The notes below the pieces were generated by a model, which saw nothing but the letters and a program-made list of their open reading frames with translations, did no database searches and was not told where the DNA came from. From CAYSCS01 sp964429695 (GTDB taxonomy: Bacteria; Acidobacteriota; Aminicenantia; Aminicenantales; Aminicenantaceae), in assembly GCA_964429695.1 (NCBI GenBank), contig CAYSCS010000096.1, positions 1-64,000 on the forward strand: a stretch of 64,000 nucleotides of DNA, given 5' to 3'. Below, in pieces: positions 54,801 to 61,791 of this stretch. The stretch's first letter is position 1, and each line of letters opens with the position of its first letter. Position numbers and translations under genes: made by a program.

Positions 54801-55728
54801 AACCTTCATCTCTATTTTTTTTATGGGGATGGCGCTTCTTTTTGCTAGAGGTATTGGAAGCATGATTATCACACCCATAAAAAAACTCTTGAATGGGACC
54901 AAACAGGTCAGCCTAGGAAACCTGGAAATTTCTATAACTCATAAAGGAAAAGATGAAATGAAAACTTTGATAGATGGATTCAACTCAATGGTGAGAGATT
55001 TGAAGAAACATCAAAGGGAGCTGGCGGATATGAGCAAAACAGTGGCCTGGGCAGAGATGGCAAGAAAGGTTGCTCACGAAATCAAGAACCCTCTCACTCC
55101 CATTCAGCTCTCGGCTGAACATCTCTTGAAGGTCTTCGAGGATAGAAAGAATGGTTATGAAGAAGCCGTCAAAGAATCTGCCTCCTACATCATCAAAGAA
55201 GTGGAAAACCTGAGGAAAATTGCTCAGGAATTTCTCCAGATTTCAAAAGAATCTCGACTCCATAAGGAGTTTTTTAATCTCAAAGAAGCAATCCAAGAAA
55301 CGATAATGCCTTATGAAAAAGCGCTTTCCAAAAGAATAAGATTTGAAGAGGATTATAAAGGTAAAGATTTCAATTTTTTTGGCGATGGAGCAAAGATAAA
55401 AATTGCAATCAAAAACATCATCATCAACTCTATTGAAGCTATCCCTGAAAAAGGACATATTAAAACAACACTCAGCAGTGAAGAAGAAGTTTTTCGGATC
55501 GAAATCAAAGACGATGGAGTGGGGATGAAAAAAGAAGTCCTGGAGAAGATATTCGAGCCCTATTATTCCACCAAACACATCGGTACAGGATTGGGACTCC
55601 CCATTGCAAAAAAAATCATTGAGGACCACGGGGGCTCAATCCAGGCAACGAGTAAAGAAAAGGAAGGTAGCACTATTCTCATCATCCTTCCCAAAGTTCC
55701 AACTCTCATCGCCGAAAACAACCGATGA
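51871..55728 (+). CDS. Giant NtrY-like membrane sensor histidine kinase
   Basis: This 1285-residue kinase has a first TM at about 4-30, then a periplasmic region to about 255. A cluster of about seven TMs follows (about 256-515), then a second periplasmic region, two more TMs (about 770-830), a third extracytoplasmic loop and a last TM (about 970-995). The cytoplasmic part is HAMP (about 1000-1055), HisKA with VAHEIKNPLTP (phospho-His about 1069) and HATPase_c. The HATPase has N box NIIINSIEAI, DDGVGM, EPYYSTKHIGTGLGL, ending with GSTILIILP. The catalytic core is NtrY-like; the sensor region is unusually large. No response regulator follows. Confidence 0.92.
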   Translation: MKKNIFYYCFLLFSSVSGLILILSFILPLLLPSSSYEKTLKSLQEQARMIKEEFTQVIKETKIKLAHFPDYPSSLNEEEVFKHFKKLKINPEYEGIAWLNGEGKPKVWLGKIVDLEPVFSEIKNVQNNQTLLIRHKASHFLIFAEMRNKDEFIVFFRLLFFDPQLKTPYIKAYQFLKPKLLQDCHIDYWDFREDVSGFERIFLKHKDEYIAKPELKDEGAQTIFFPLRNEKNKLMATVTLNSSPRDSHLASERENLAILLYLFLCSSLFFLLIYFLRLEAFTVKKNPQILLLSVFLFLGMRFFLALMSRLEKIQSLSFFSPENAGFISFWTLTKSPADIFLTFLILFLILKFILIFLKPRLEKIKKKISFFPLFIINLALILGSFSLIFFFQKIVSRIVFHSNLSLIRFSLNPSFILLQLSILLLFLGVYEIVSLGISLSYSLSRRIFNIIPSFLVSLGAYFIIFKKPLSFSFLLEALLVFLVVSSIFFEKKRKRAIILISFLVFTLYISTSIHAATFNRNRALIENTLKSLIHSLKEWGHFFLGQSLMEIDSREGRILSFFKNQKFSGIARTLWERTSLAKSNWYSRLELLDAEGKVLSSFSLNIPELYRLDADLPLSPEWKILEQNISYMGKEKKFLVAYKDWYLEMDHAGRTIVYISVDYEMLPFLYSANPYFELIRVASIPSLEQVDLGFMIFDLKGESIFNPTKISTGIPFHLLHLLLSSDNPVWSSFKDKNQAYDCFYFKENGRIYSLFLPRKNFIGLSTGYLRLVFFYLLVFSLSGLVAVTLFMPYRKISNPFWSFSNRVYLSFFIVAIIPFLMFTTLTRGFFSRIFTQQFTEKAETHARFAQEILKDFIFLQQEEHTSLTMPPENVVLWISSTISNDVNLYQDGKLISSSRREFFDSGLLSEIIDGDIYYKMRFENMPMYTQTQKIGEYSFHTLNIPYFLQNHFLIISLPFPLEKQEISQASGELIEFLTFISIFFMGMALLFARGIGSMIITPIKKLLNGTKQVSLGNLEISITHKGKDEMKTLIDGFNSMVRDLKKHQRELADMSKTVAWAEMARKVAHEIKNPLTPIQLSAEHLLKVFEDRKNGYEEAVKESASYIIKEVENLRKIAQEFLQISKESRLHKEFFNLKEAIQETIMPYEKALSKRIRFEEDYKGKDFNFFGDGAKIKIAIKNIIINSIEAIPEKGHIKTTLSSEEEVFRIEIKDDGVGMKKEVLEKIFEPYYSTKHIGTGLGLPIAKKIIEDHGGSIQATSKEKEGSTILIILPKVPTLIAENNR

Positions 55729-55818
55729 AAAAAAGCTCTTCATCAAAACTTTCTAATTCATAAACGACTAATAAATTTGCTCTAAAAAAAGTAGCATTTT
55801 TTCTTTAATTATGGAAAA

Positions 55819-56751
55819 ATGATTCTCGCTGTGGCAGATAGAAAGAAAAAAACAATCCTAATTTTGGTTCTCACTATCCTTTATGTCAATTCGGTTAAGG
55901 CCGAAAAGGTAAGCCTGAAAATCAGTTACAAGTCAAATTCGATAGAAGCTGGGGATATAACTAACTGGATAGATTCTTTCAACACTCTGTGGAAAGACTA
56001 CCAGAAAATATCTGGAGGCACGCTCGACGGTCAATTTGAAAATTTACGCTTCGGTCCAAGCTTCGAATTCGAGCTAAGGTTTCCCGTTGTCTACGGCTTT
56101 TCTTTGAACTTGGGAGGGGGGAATCCCCTAAGAAGCAAGGGAAATGGAACCATTATCTATAACTCTAACGAAGGGAACCAGCAGGAGACACATGCAATAT
56201 TCAATGAAACTCAGGCTGTCCCCCTCAAAATTGGGTTGAGTTTCTCTTATCCATTTCCTCTCCTTAAGAATCTCAATTTTTTCGCTCACATCGGACGTTA
56301 CATAATAATCGCAAGATACAAGTCAAAGGAAAATTATGAAGGAACATTCACTTCATTTGGAGATGAATTTAAGTATATCATCCAAAAAGATTCCACCTTT
56401 CGTTCTGAGAATCTTGGATTCTACGGAAATTTGGGAGTAGAATACAGTTTTCTCAAATTCCTTTCTGCAGTTTTTGAGGTGGAAAAGACATGGGCTAAGG
56501 TAGATGGTTTTAAGGGACCTTATTACCACAGGATTCTGGAACACTCTCCCTATTACAGGGATGAGACAATTATCTCTGGAAAAGCTTCTCTTTACTACTA
56601 TGAAAGCAATGAATGGAGTCTCGACAAATATTATTCCGTGCTTACTGGAAGCAAAAAAAAGCCTGAAGGAGTCTATTTAAGAAATGTGAGACAAGGAATA
56701 GTTGACTATAGTGGATTTTCCCTCAAAGTAGGAATCAGGTTCAAATTTTAA
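55819..56751 (+). CDS. Predicted outer-membrane beta-barrel protein
   Basis: This 310-residue protein has an N-terminal hydrophobic signal (about residues 10-27, cleavage likely near VKA-EK). Alternating amphipathic strands rich in Tyr, Phe and Gly follow. The last residues, GFSLKVGIRFKF, have the C-terminal Phe and alternating pattern of barrel proteins. The length would fit 8-12 strands. No specific family recognised. It lies 90 bp downstream of the kinase gene and 20 bp upstream of the flavodoxin gene. The start is uncertain, with no clear ribosome-binding site. Confidence 0.7.
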   Translation: MILAVADRKKKTILILVLTILYVNSVKAEKVSLKISYKSNSIEAGDITNWIDSFNTLWKDYQKISGGTLDGQFENLRFGPSFEFELRFPVVYGFSLNLGGGNPLRSKGNGTIIYNSNEGNQQETHAIFNETQAVPLKIGLSFSYPFPLLKNLNFFAHIGRYIIIARYKSKENYEGTFTSFGDEFKYIIQKDSTFRSENLGFYGNLGVEYSFLKFLSAVFEVEKTWAKVDGFKGPYYHRILEHSPYYRDETIISGKASLYYYESNEWSLDKYYSVLTGSKKKPEGVYLRNVRQGIVDYSGFSLKVGIRFKF

Positions 56752-56770
56752 GATAAGGAAGCATATTTTC

Positions 56771-57277
56771 ATGCCAAGGATACTTGTTACTTATTTCAGT
56801 CAGACGGGCAACACAAAAAAGGTGGCGGAAGCAATTTTTAAGGAACTTCCCGCTGAGAAAGAGTTAAAATCAATTGATGAAGCACAGAATCTTGAACGCT
56901 ATCATTTGATTTTCATTGGATTTCCGGTTCATTCCCATGGTGTTCCTCTGAAAGTAGAAAAATTTCTCAAGGATATTCCCTATGGAAAAAAAATTGCTCT
57001 CTTTTCTACACATGGTTCCTTTACAGGAAGCCGTCTATCAAGAGAAGCATTTGAACACGCCATCTCCGTAGCTTCAAGGGCTGTGATCCTCGGAACTTTC
57101 TCCTGCCGAGGAAGAGTAGCTCCAGGTATGCTTGAGGTTCTCCAAAAATCAGTTGAGCATAAAGCCTGGGCTGAAATGGCCGCTTCTGCTGAACCGCATC
57201 CTGATGAAAGGGACATAGAAGATGCCAGGTCTTTTGCAAAATGGATCATGACTCTCTATAGTGCGAATAAAAGCTGA
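56771..57277 (+). CDS. Flavodoxin-fold protein
   Basis: This 168-residue protein opens with the FMN phosphate loop YFSQTGNTKKVAEAI (about 7-21). FIGFPVHSHGVP and ALFSTHGSFTGS correspond to the isoalloxazine loops. No extra domain. It could be an electron carrier or a quinone/flavin reductase. AAGGA lies 12 bases before the ATG. Convergent with meaB, 16 bases away. Downstream of the barrel gene in the same direction and probably co-transcribed, although a link to the kinase is not evident. Confidence 0.87.
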   Translation: MPRILVTYFSQTGNTKKVAEAIFKELPAEKELKSIDEAQNLERYHLIFIGFPVHSHGVPLKVEKFLKDIPYGKKIALFSTHGSFTGSRLSREAFEHAISVASRAVILGTFSCRGRVAPGMLEVLQKSVEHKAWAEMAASAEPHPDERDIEDARSFAKWIMTLYSANKS

Positions 57278-57293
57278 GCTCCTTTTCTCAGGT

Positions 57294-58229
57294 TCAGGAT
57301 TTTTTCATCCTTTTCATTAACTCATCAGCCACTGTGTAAGGGTCACATTCTCTTCTTGAGATTCCCATTATTAATTTCTCCATCTCCCTGTTATCAATTA
57401 GGCTGGTGATTTCATGATGGGTTTTTTCTATCATGATTTCCTTTAGCATCCACAAAGCGAAGTTCTTCTTTTTCTCTTCTCTCTGAAGAAGGTAATCTTT
57501 TTTCAGGAATTTCTCCACTTCCTCCAGCAAAAGCTTAATTCCTCTTCCTTCTGTGGCCACAGTTTTCACTATGGGAGGTATCCTCTCCTTCTCGAAACTC
57601 AGCTCCAGCATTGCTTTCAGTTGTGTTTCGGTGCTCATTGCCAGGGGCAGGTCTGCCTTGTTGAGGACGAAGATATCTGCTATTTCCATAATCCCTGCCT
57701 TGAAAGCTTGAATTTCATCTCCTGCCCCAGGGATGAGGATGACGAGTGTCAAATCTGTCAATCTCGCTATCTCCACCTCATCCTGACCGGCGCCAACTGT
57801 CTCTAAAAGGATGAAATCTTTTCCTGACGCTTCAAGAATAATTATTGCTTCTGCGGTTGCCCTTGCCAGTCCTCCGAGGTGGCCTCTAGTAGCCATGCTG
57901 CGGATGAAAACTTCAGGATCGACGCTGTGTCGCATCATCCGAACCCTGTCACCAAGAATGGCTCCCCCACTAAAAGGGCTCGAAGGGTCTACGGCAATAA
58001 CTCCAATCTTTTTTCCATCTTCTCTGAGCAACGGAATTAACTGGTCTACTAGAGAGCTCTTACCCGAGCCAGGGGCTCCTGTAATTCCTAAGATGAGAGA
58101 TTTCCCACTATAAGGAAAAATGGACTTTATCAACTCCTGGGCATACTCTCTTTCATTCTCAACAATAGAGATGGCTTTAGAAATAGCCCGGGGATTTCCT
58201 CTCAGAATCTCCTGGATTAAATTACTCAT
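57294..58229 (-). CDS. meaB: MeaB/ArgK-type G3E GTPase
   Basis: This chaperone-GTPase protects and loads cobalamin into acyl-CoA mutases such as methylmalonyl-CoA mutase. About 311 residues: Walker A GAPGSGKSS (about 51-59), the AVDPSSPFSGGAILGDR switch region, MATRGHLGG, base-recognition NKAD, and a C-terminal dimerisation helix. I prefer ATG 58229; a TTG at 58238 adds three residues. No mutase gene lies in the window. The acyl-CoA dehydrogenase gene lies 45-54 bases upstream on the same strand, so branched-chain or fatty-acid degradation to propionyl-CoA is a plausible context. Confidence 0.93.
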   Translation of the reverse strand: MSNLIQEILRGNPRAISKAISIVENEREYAQELIKSIFPYSGKSLILGITGAPGSGKSSLVDQLIPLLREDGKKIGVIAVDPSSPFSGGAILGDRVRMMRHSVDPEVFIRSMATRGHLGGLARATAEAIIILEASGKDFILLETVGAGQDEVEIARLTDLTLVILIPGAGDEIQAFKAGIMEIADIFVLNKADLPLAMSTETQLKAMLELSFEKERIPPIVKTVATEGRGIKLLLEEVEKFLKKDYLLQREEKKKNFALWMLKEIMIEKTHHEITSLIDNREMEKLIMGISRRECDPYTVADELMKRMKKS

Positions 58230-58283
58230 CTTGCTCAAGGGATTAGATGCAATCTGAAAACAAGACTTCTGTATTATTAATAT

Positions 58284-59429
58284 TCAATATTCAGATAGGA
58301 TTCTATTGGCAATGATCCAGCGTTGAATTTCAGATGTTCCTTCACCTATTGTGGCCAATTTGGAATCTCGGTAAAATTTTTCCACAGGATAATCCTTTGT
58401 AAATCCATACCCTCCTAGAATTTGAACGGCCATAGAAGAGGCTTTCACTGCCAGTTCGCTGGCGAAGAGTTTTGCCATGGCAGATTCTTTGGGTATTTTC
58501 TTTCCTTGATCTTCCAAAAAAGCTGCCCTGTAAGTCAGAAGCCGGGCTGCTTCTAACTCCGTGAATCCATCGGCTAACATCCATTGGATCGCTTGAAAAT
58601 TTGAAATAGGTTGGCCGAATTGCACTCTTTCTTTGGAATACTTGAGGGCCGCTTCAAGTGCACCTGCAGCGATTCCTAGGGAAAAACCAGCGATGCTCAC
58701 CCGACCCCCATCTAGGATGATCATGGCCTGTCTGTAACCTTTCCCTTCTTCACCGATCAAGTTTTCTCTAGGAACTTCAACTTCCTCAAGGATAAGCTCT
58801 GAGGTGTCTGAAGCTCTTATGCCAAGCTTATCCTCTCTTTTGCCTGGCTTGAAGCCTTTCATCCCCTTTTCCAAGATGAAAGAGGAAATTCCTTCTCTCC
58901 CTTTTTCTGGGTCTGTTACCGCCATTACCACACATATTTCAGCCAATGAGCCATTGGTGATGAATCGTTTTGTTCCATTCAGAACCCATACATTTCCCCT
59001 TTTCACAGCTCTTGTCTTCAGAGCCGCTGCATCAGAGCCTGCTTCAGGTTCAGTCAGTCCCCAGGCTCCCAAAGTTTGACCTGAGGCAAGGCGGGTGAGA
59101 TATTTCTTCTTCTGTTCCTCATTCGCAAAGAGGTTCAAATGATTGGAACAAAGAGAATTATGAGCTGCAATTACTAGACCAACTGCAGGATCTACCTTGG
59201 AAATTTCTTCCAGGATTATGACATAATCGAGGTTAGAATACCCTGCTCCATTGTATTCGGGAGGGATTACAATTCCCAGAAGACCCATTTCGCCCAATTT
59301 TTTTGTTAGCTCCTCTGGCCATTTACCTTCTTCATCCCATTTCTTTACAAAAGGTTTGATTTCTTTTTCAGCAAAATTTTTTATTGACTCCTTTAACATC
59401 TCTTGTTCTTCGCTCAAAAGGAAATCCAT
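58284..59429 (-). CDS. Acyl-CoA dehydrogenase
   Basis: This 381-residue FAD enzyme oxidises acyl-CoA to enoyl-CoA. Family motifs include LTEPEAGSD and WVLNGTKRFITNGSLA (flavin and substrate region) and VQFGQPISNFQAIQWMLAD. The catalytic Glu lies near the C terminus in IGEGTSEIQRWIIANRIL. The length and style fit short/branched-chain or butyryl-CoA dehydrogenases. Ideal AAGGAG before the ATG. Upstream of meaB in one operon. Electrons would go to ETF, which is not encoded here. Confidence 0.95.
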   Translation of the reverse strand: MDFLLSEEQEMLKESIKNFAEKEIKPFVKKWDEEGKWPEELTKKLGEMGLLGIVIPPEYNGAGYSNLDYVIILEEISKVDPAVGLVIAAHNSLCSNHLNLFANEEQKKKYLTRLASGQTLGAWGLTEPEAGSDAAALKTRAVKRGNVWVLNGTKRFITNGSLAEICVVMAVTDPEKGREGISSFILEKGMKGFKPGKREDKLGIRASDTSELILEEVEVPRENLIGEEGKGYRQAMIILDGGRVSIAGFSLGIAAGALEAALKYSKERVQFGQPISNFQAIQWMLADGFTELEAARLLTYRAAFLEDQGKKIPKESAMAKLFASELAVKASSMAVQILGGYGFTKDYPVEKFYRDSKLATIGEGTSEIQRWIIANRILSEY

Positions 59430-59554
59430 TTTGACTCCTTTTTTTGGGAAGAAAAGCTAAGAATGAGTGCTTCTTCTCCAGATTTAATTTAAGTATCATT
59501 TCCCTTTTCATGTTACTTTCTCATTCGTCAATAATCAAGGAAAATTTTGTCTAT

Positions 59555-59583
59555 TTGACTTGTCTTCCCTAATCCATTAGATT
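59555..59583 (+). promoter_or_regulatory. Consensus promoter giving a leaderless transcript
   Basis: TTGACT (59555-59560), exactly 17 bases, then TAGATT (59578-59583). ATG 59591 lies seven bases after the -10 box, at the expected transcription start, with no Shine-Dalgarno sequence. Confidence 0.6.
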
Positions 59584-59590
59584 GAAAGCT

Positions 59591-59851
59591 ATGATCCTGA
59601 GCTTTTTTAAGATTATTATCTATCTTCTCCTTTTTTACATTTTTTATTCGCTCATCCGTTTTCTTCGCTTTCTGGGAAAAGAAAAAAAATCCTCTTCTCC
59701 GCCAAAGATGGTGTCGAACATGATGGTCAAAGATGAAGCCTGTAATACTTATCTCCCCGTAGAGGAAGCGATAAAGGAAACAATCGAAGGAAAGGAATAT
59801 TATTTCTGTTCAGAGGAATGCCGAAAAAAGTTTCTCGCTTCAAGGAAATGA
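59591..59851 (+). CDS. Small membrane-anchored TRASH/YHS-like metal-binding protein
   Basis: This 86-residue protein has one N-terminal transmembrane helix (about 3-26). A Ser/Pro linker and a small C-terminal domain with Cys51, Cys73 and Cys77 follow (YYFCSEECRKKF). The layout matches PP0621-like proteins with a YHS/TRASH-type metal-binding domain. ATG 59591 is preferred over TTG 59582 because the TTG overlaps the -10 box. Role unknown; metal sensing or handling at the membrane is likely from the family. Gene stands alone, convergent with the cupin gene. Confidence 0.8.
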   Translation: MILSFFKIIIYLLLFYIFYSLIRFLRFLGKEKKSSSPPKMVSNMMVKDEACNTYLPVEEAIKETIEGKEYYFCSEECRKKFLASRK

Positions 59852-59888
59852 TTTTTCCTCTCTTTTTTCCAAGTGACTTTGAAGAACT

Positions 59889-60212
59889 TTAGAGGGAAAG
59901 ACTCCAGGCATCAACCGTTATCGAATCATCGAGAGATATTTGTTCATGCTCAAAATTAGCCGGCACAACATAGGCATCGCCCTCTTCAACGATAATCTCT
60001 TCAGTTTTATCTACTGCCCTAATTATTATCTTCTGTTTTCCTTTGAGAATTGTGGTCACCTGCTCATAAGAATGTCTATGGGGTGGAACCCTCGAACCTT
60101 TTTTGTACTCGAACTTAGCCATCAATACATCCTTTCCACAAGCAAGAGTCTGGCGCACGACTCCCTCAAAGACCTGAATTCTTGGTTGTAAGTTTCTACT
60201 GACCTTTAACAT
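59889..60212 (-). CDS. Cupin-domain protein
   Basis: This 107-residue single-domain cupin has motif 1 PPHRHSYEQVTTILKG with metal-type His-x-His and Glu. Motif 2, GDAYVVPANFEHEQ, has a His. No fused domain. Possible roles include a small isomerase, a dioxygenase-like enzyme or a ligand sensor; the sequence does not decide. AGGAG lies about 13 bases before the ATG. It lies 70 bases downstream of the acylphosphatase gene on the same strand. Confidence 0.87.
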   Translation of the reverse strand: MLKVSRNLQPRIQVFEGVVRQTLACGKDVLMAKFEYKKGSRVPPHRHSYEQVTTILKGKQKIIIRAVDKTEEIIVEEGDAYVVPANFEHEQISLDDSITVDAWSLSL

Positions 60213-60282
60213 TATATGAAAAGCTTCTCCTTTTGACTCTTAATGATGAGCCTCAGCCTTCTTGCTAAAAATTATGAGTTTC

Positions 60283-60567
60283 TTAAAAGTCAGACCATGT
60301 TATCCTGAAATCTTCAAATTCTCCTCTGTATTCTTCCCAGCTAACCTTTATTTCTTCTACTCTTGAAAGTGGAGGACCTATCTCCATTTTACTGATTAGC
60401 TCTTCAATCTTTTTTTTGTCGCCCTCGACCATGGCTTCTACTCTTCCGTCTCTTAAATTCCTGACCCACCCTGTAAGGTTCAATGCTGAAGCCCATCTGC
60501 GGGTATGATCGCGAAAGAAGACTCCCTGCACACGTCCTGAAACGAGAATACGCGCTCTAACTTTCAT
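60283..60567 (-). CDS. acyP: Acylphosphatase
   Basis: This 94-residue enzyme hydrolyses acyl phosphates. Catalytic residues are Arg19 in GRVQGVFFRDH and Asn37 in GWVRNLRDG, both in canonical motifs. A conserved VEGDKKKIEELI helix follows. ATG 60567 starts the conserved region; the frame continues to 60618 but would run through the promoter. No Shine-Dalgarno sequence precedes it, and a promoter lies immediately upstream, so a leaderless transcript is likely. Confidence 0.94.
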   Translation of the reverse strand: MKVRARILVSGRVQGVFFRDHTRRWASALNLTGWVRNLRDGRVEAMVEGDKKKIEELISKMEIGPPLSRVEEIKVSWEEYRGEFEDFRITWSDF

Positions 60568-60580
60568 TTTTTTAAATATT

Positions 60581-60610
60581 ATCATATTAGGATGCAAACA
60601 TAAATTGCAA
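60581..60610 (-). promoter_or_regulatory. Candidate promoter for acyP, near-leaderless
   Basis: On the minus strand TTGCAA (60605-60610) and TATGAT (60581-60586) are separated by 18 bases. Predicted initiation is about six bases before ATG 60567. Confidence 0.45.
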
Positions 60611-60618
60611 GAAGCCAA

Positions 60619-61011
60619 GGAGGAAATAATCTCTTTTTTAAAAAGTTCCCCCCAAAATCTGACAATTTGGTCTCGTAATTTTTAGAAATTTTTACCATCG
60701 TGCATGCGGGACTTCTTCTTAGAAACACTTCTTTACTAACTCACAATCTCGGCATCAATGAGGCTTCTTTGACTTCAAAAAGTATTAAAAGTTACCCCAA
60801 ATTGATTTTCCACTTTGAATTTTCTCTATCTCAATAAGATAAAAGAATTTAGCAGATTTTAAAACCTATTTCTCTAGGTGGAAGTCTTGGTTAATGAGAT
60901 TTCAAGCTGAATACACGCCTTCAGAATAAAGGCTCATGGAGGGATATTGAAAGTTATCAATTCTGGATCTATTTTCTATTTAACCCCCATTTTATTAAAA
61001 TATGGCTTGAG
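60619..61011. other. 393-bp divergent intergenic region, no riboswitch
   Basis: This is the spacer between acyP and thiD. No TPP-riboswitch core was found despite thiD being downstream. A TAAAAT box at 60996-61001 with only a poor -35 lies ten bases before the thiD ATG and may make that gene leaderless. Otherwise AT-rich without gene or repeat. Confidence 0.4.
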
Positions 61012-61791
61012 ATGAGACTTAGAAAGAAAAATTTTTTATTAAGTGTTGCGGGCTATGACCCAAGCTCAGGCGCAGGAGTCACTCTTGACCTAAAGGTTTT
61101 TGGATACCTAGGATTTCCTGGAGCAGGAATCTTAACTTCCCTTACCGCTCAGAATACGGTAGAAGTCAGAGAGGTGAGGTGCCTTCCGCCTGAATTCCTC
61201 TGGACTCAATACAGGACGCTCGCAGAGGATGTCTCGTTTGCGGGAATTAAGATAGGTGCGATAGGTGGTAAAAAAAATATGAGATGTGTGGCCCGGATTC
61301 TCTCTGAAAATGAGAAGATCCCCAGAGTCCTGGATCCTGTTTTCAAATCTTCCTCCGGAGCCCGCTTTCTTGAAGATGAGGCGATCTCGCAATTTATTCA
61401 TGAATTCACTGAAAAAGCGACGATTCTCACTCCTAACCTTGAAGAGGCCGCCATTCTCTCCGGAATTGAAGCAAACAGCCTGGAAAGAATGAAGGAGGCC
61501 GCCGAAATAATCTTCACCAAGATGCGGGTACCTTGTCTGATCAAGGGAGGTCATCTTCCTCTGCATAAAATAGACATTTTGTTCGATGGCCAGAAGTTCC
61601 ATTTTTTCGAGAATAGGCTCATAAGAAAAACTGTGCATGGAACAGGATGTTTTTACTCCTCGGCGCTTCTTGCCTTTCTAGTAAAAGGGAATTCACTCCT
61701 GAAATCATGCGATAAGGCAAGCAGGCTAACTCACGAAGCGATTAAAAAAGCATTAAAGGTAGGAAAGGGGCAGAACATAATTTTTCTTTAA
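61012..61791 (+). CDS. thiD: Hydroxymethylpyrimidine/phosphomethylpyrimidine kinase
   Basis: This enzyme phosphorylates HMP and HMP-P in thiamine biosynthesis. The 259-residue ribokinase-fold protein has the N-terminal SVAGYDPSSGAGVTLDLK and TSLTAQNT typical of ThiD. DPVFKSSSG, TPNLEEAAILSG and the anion-hole/catalytic VHGTGCFYSSALLAF are also present. No other thi genes are nearby. No Shine-Dalgarno sequence. Its TAA stop shares the four bases TTAA with the stop of the convergent penicillin-acylase gene. Confidence 0.93.
   Translation: MRLRKKNFLLSVAGYDPSSGAGVTLDLKVFGYLGFPGAGILTSLTAQNTVEVREVRCLPPEFLWTQYRTLAEDVSFAGIKIGAIGGKKNMRCVARILSENEKIPRVLDPVFKSSSGARFLEDEAISQFIHEFTEKATILTPNLEEAAILSGIEANSLERMKEAAEIIFTKMRVPCLIKGGHLPLHKIDILFDGQKFHFFENRLIRKTVHGTGCFYSSALLAFLVKGNSLLKSCDKASRLTHEAIKKALKVGKGQNIIFL

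Noticed and set aside
60619..61011. TPP riboswitch upstream of thiD
   Set aside because: The conserved core sequences of the THI element were not found on either strand.
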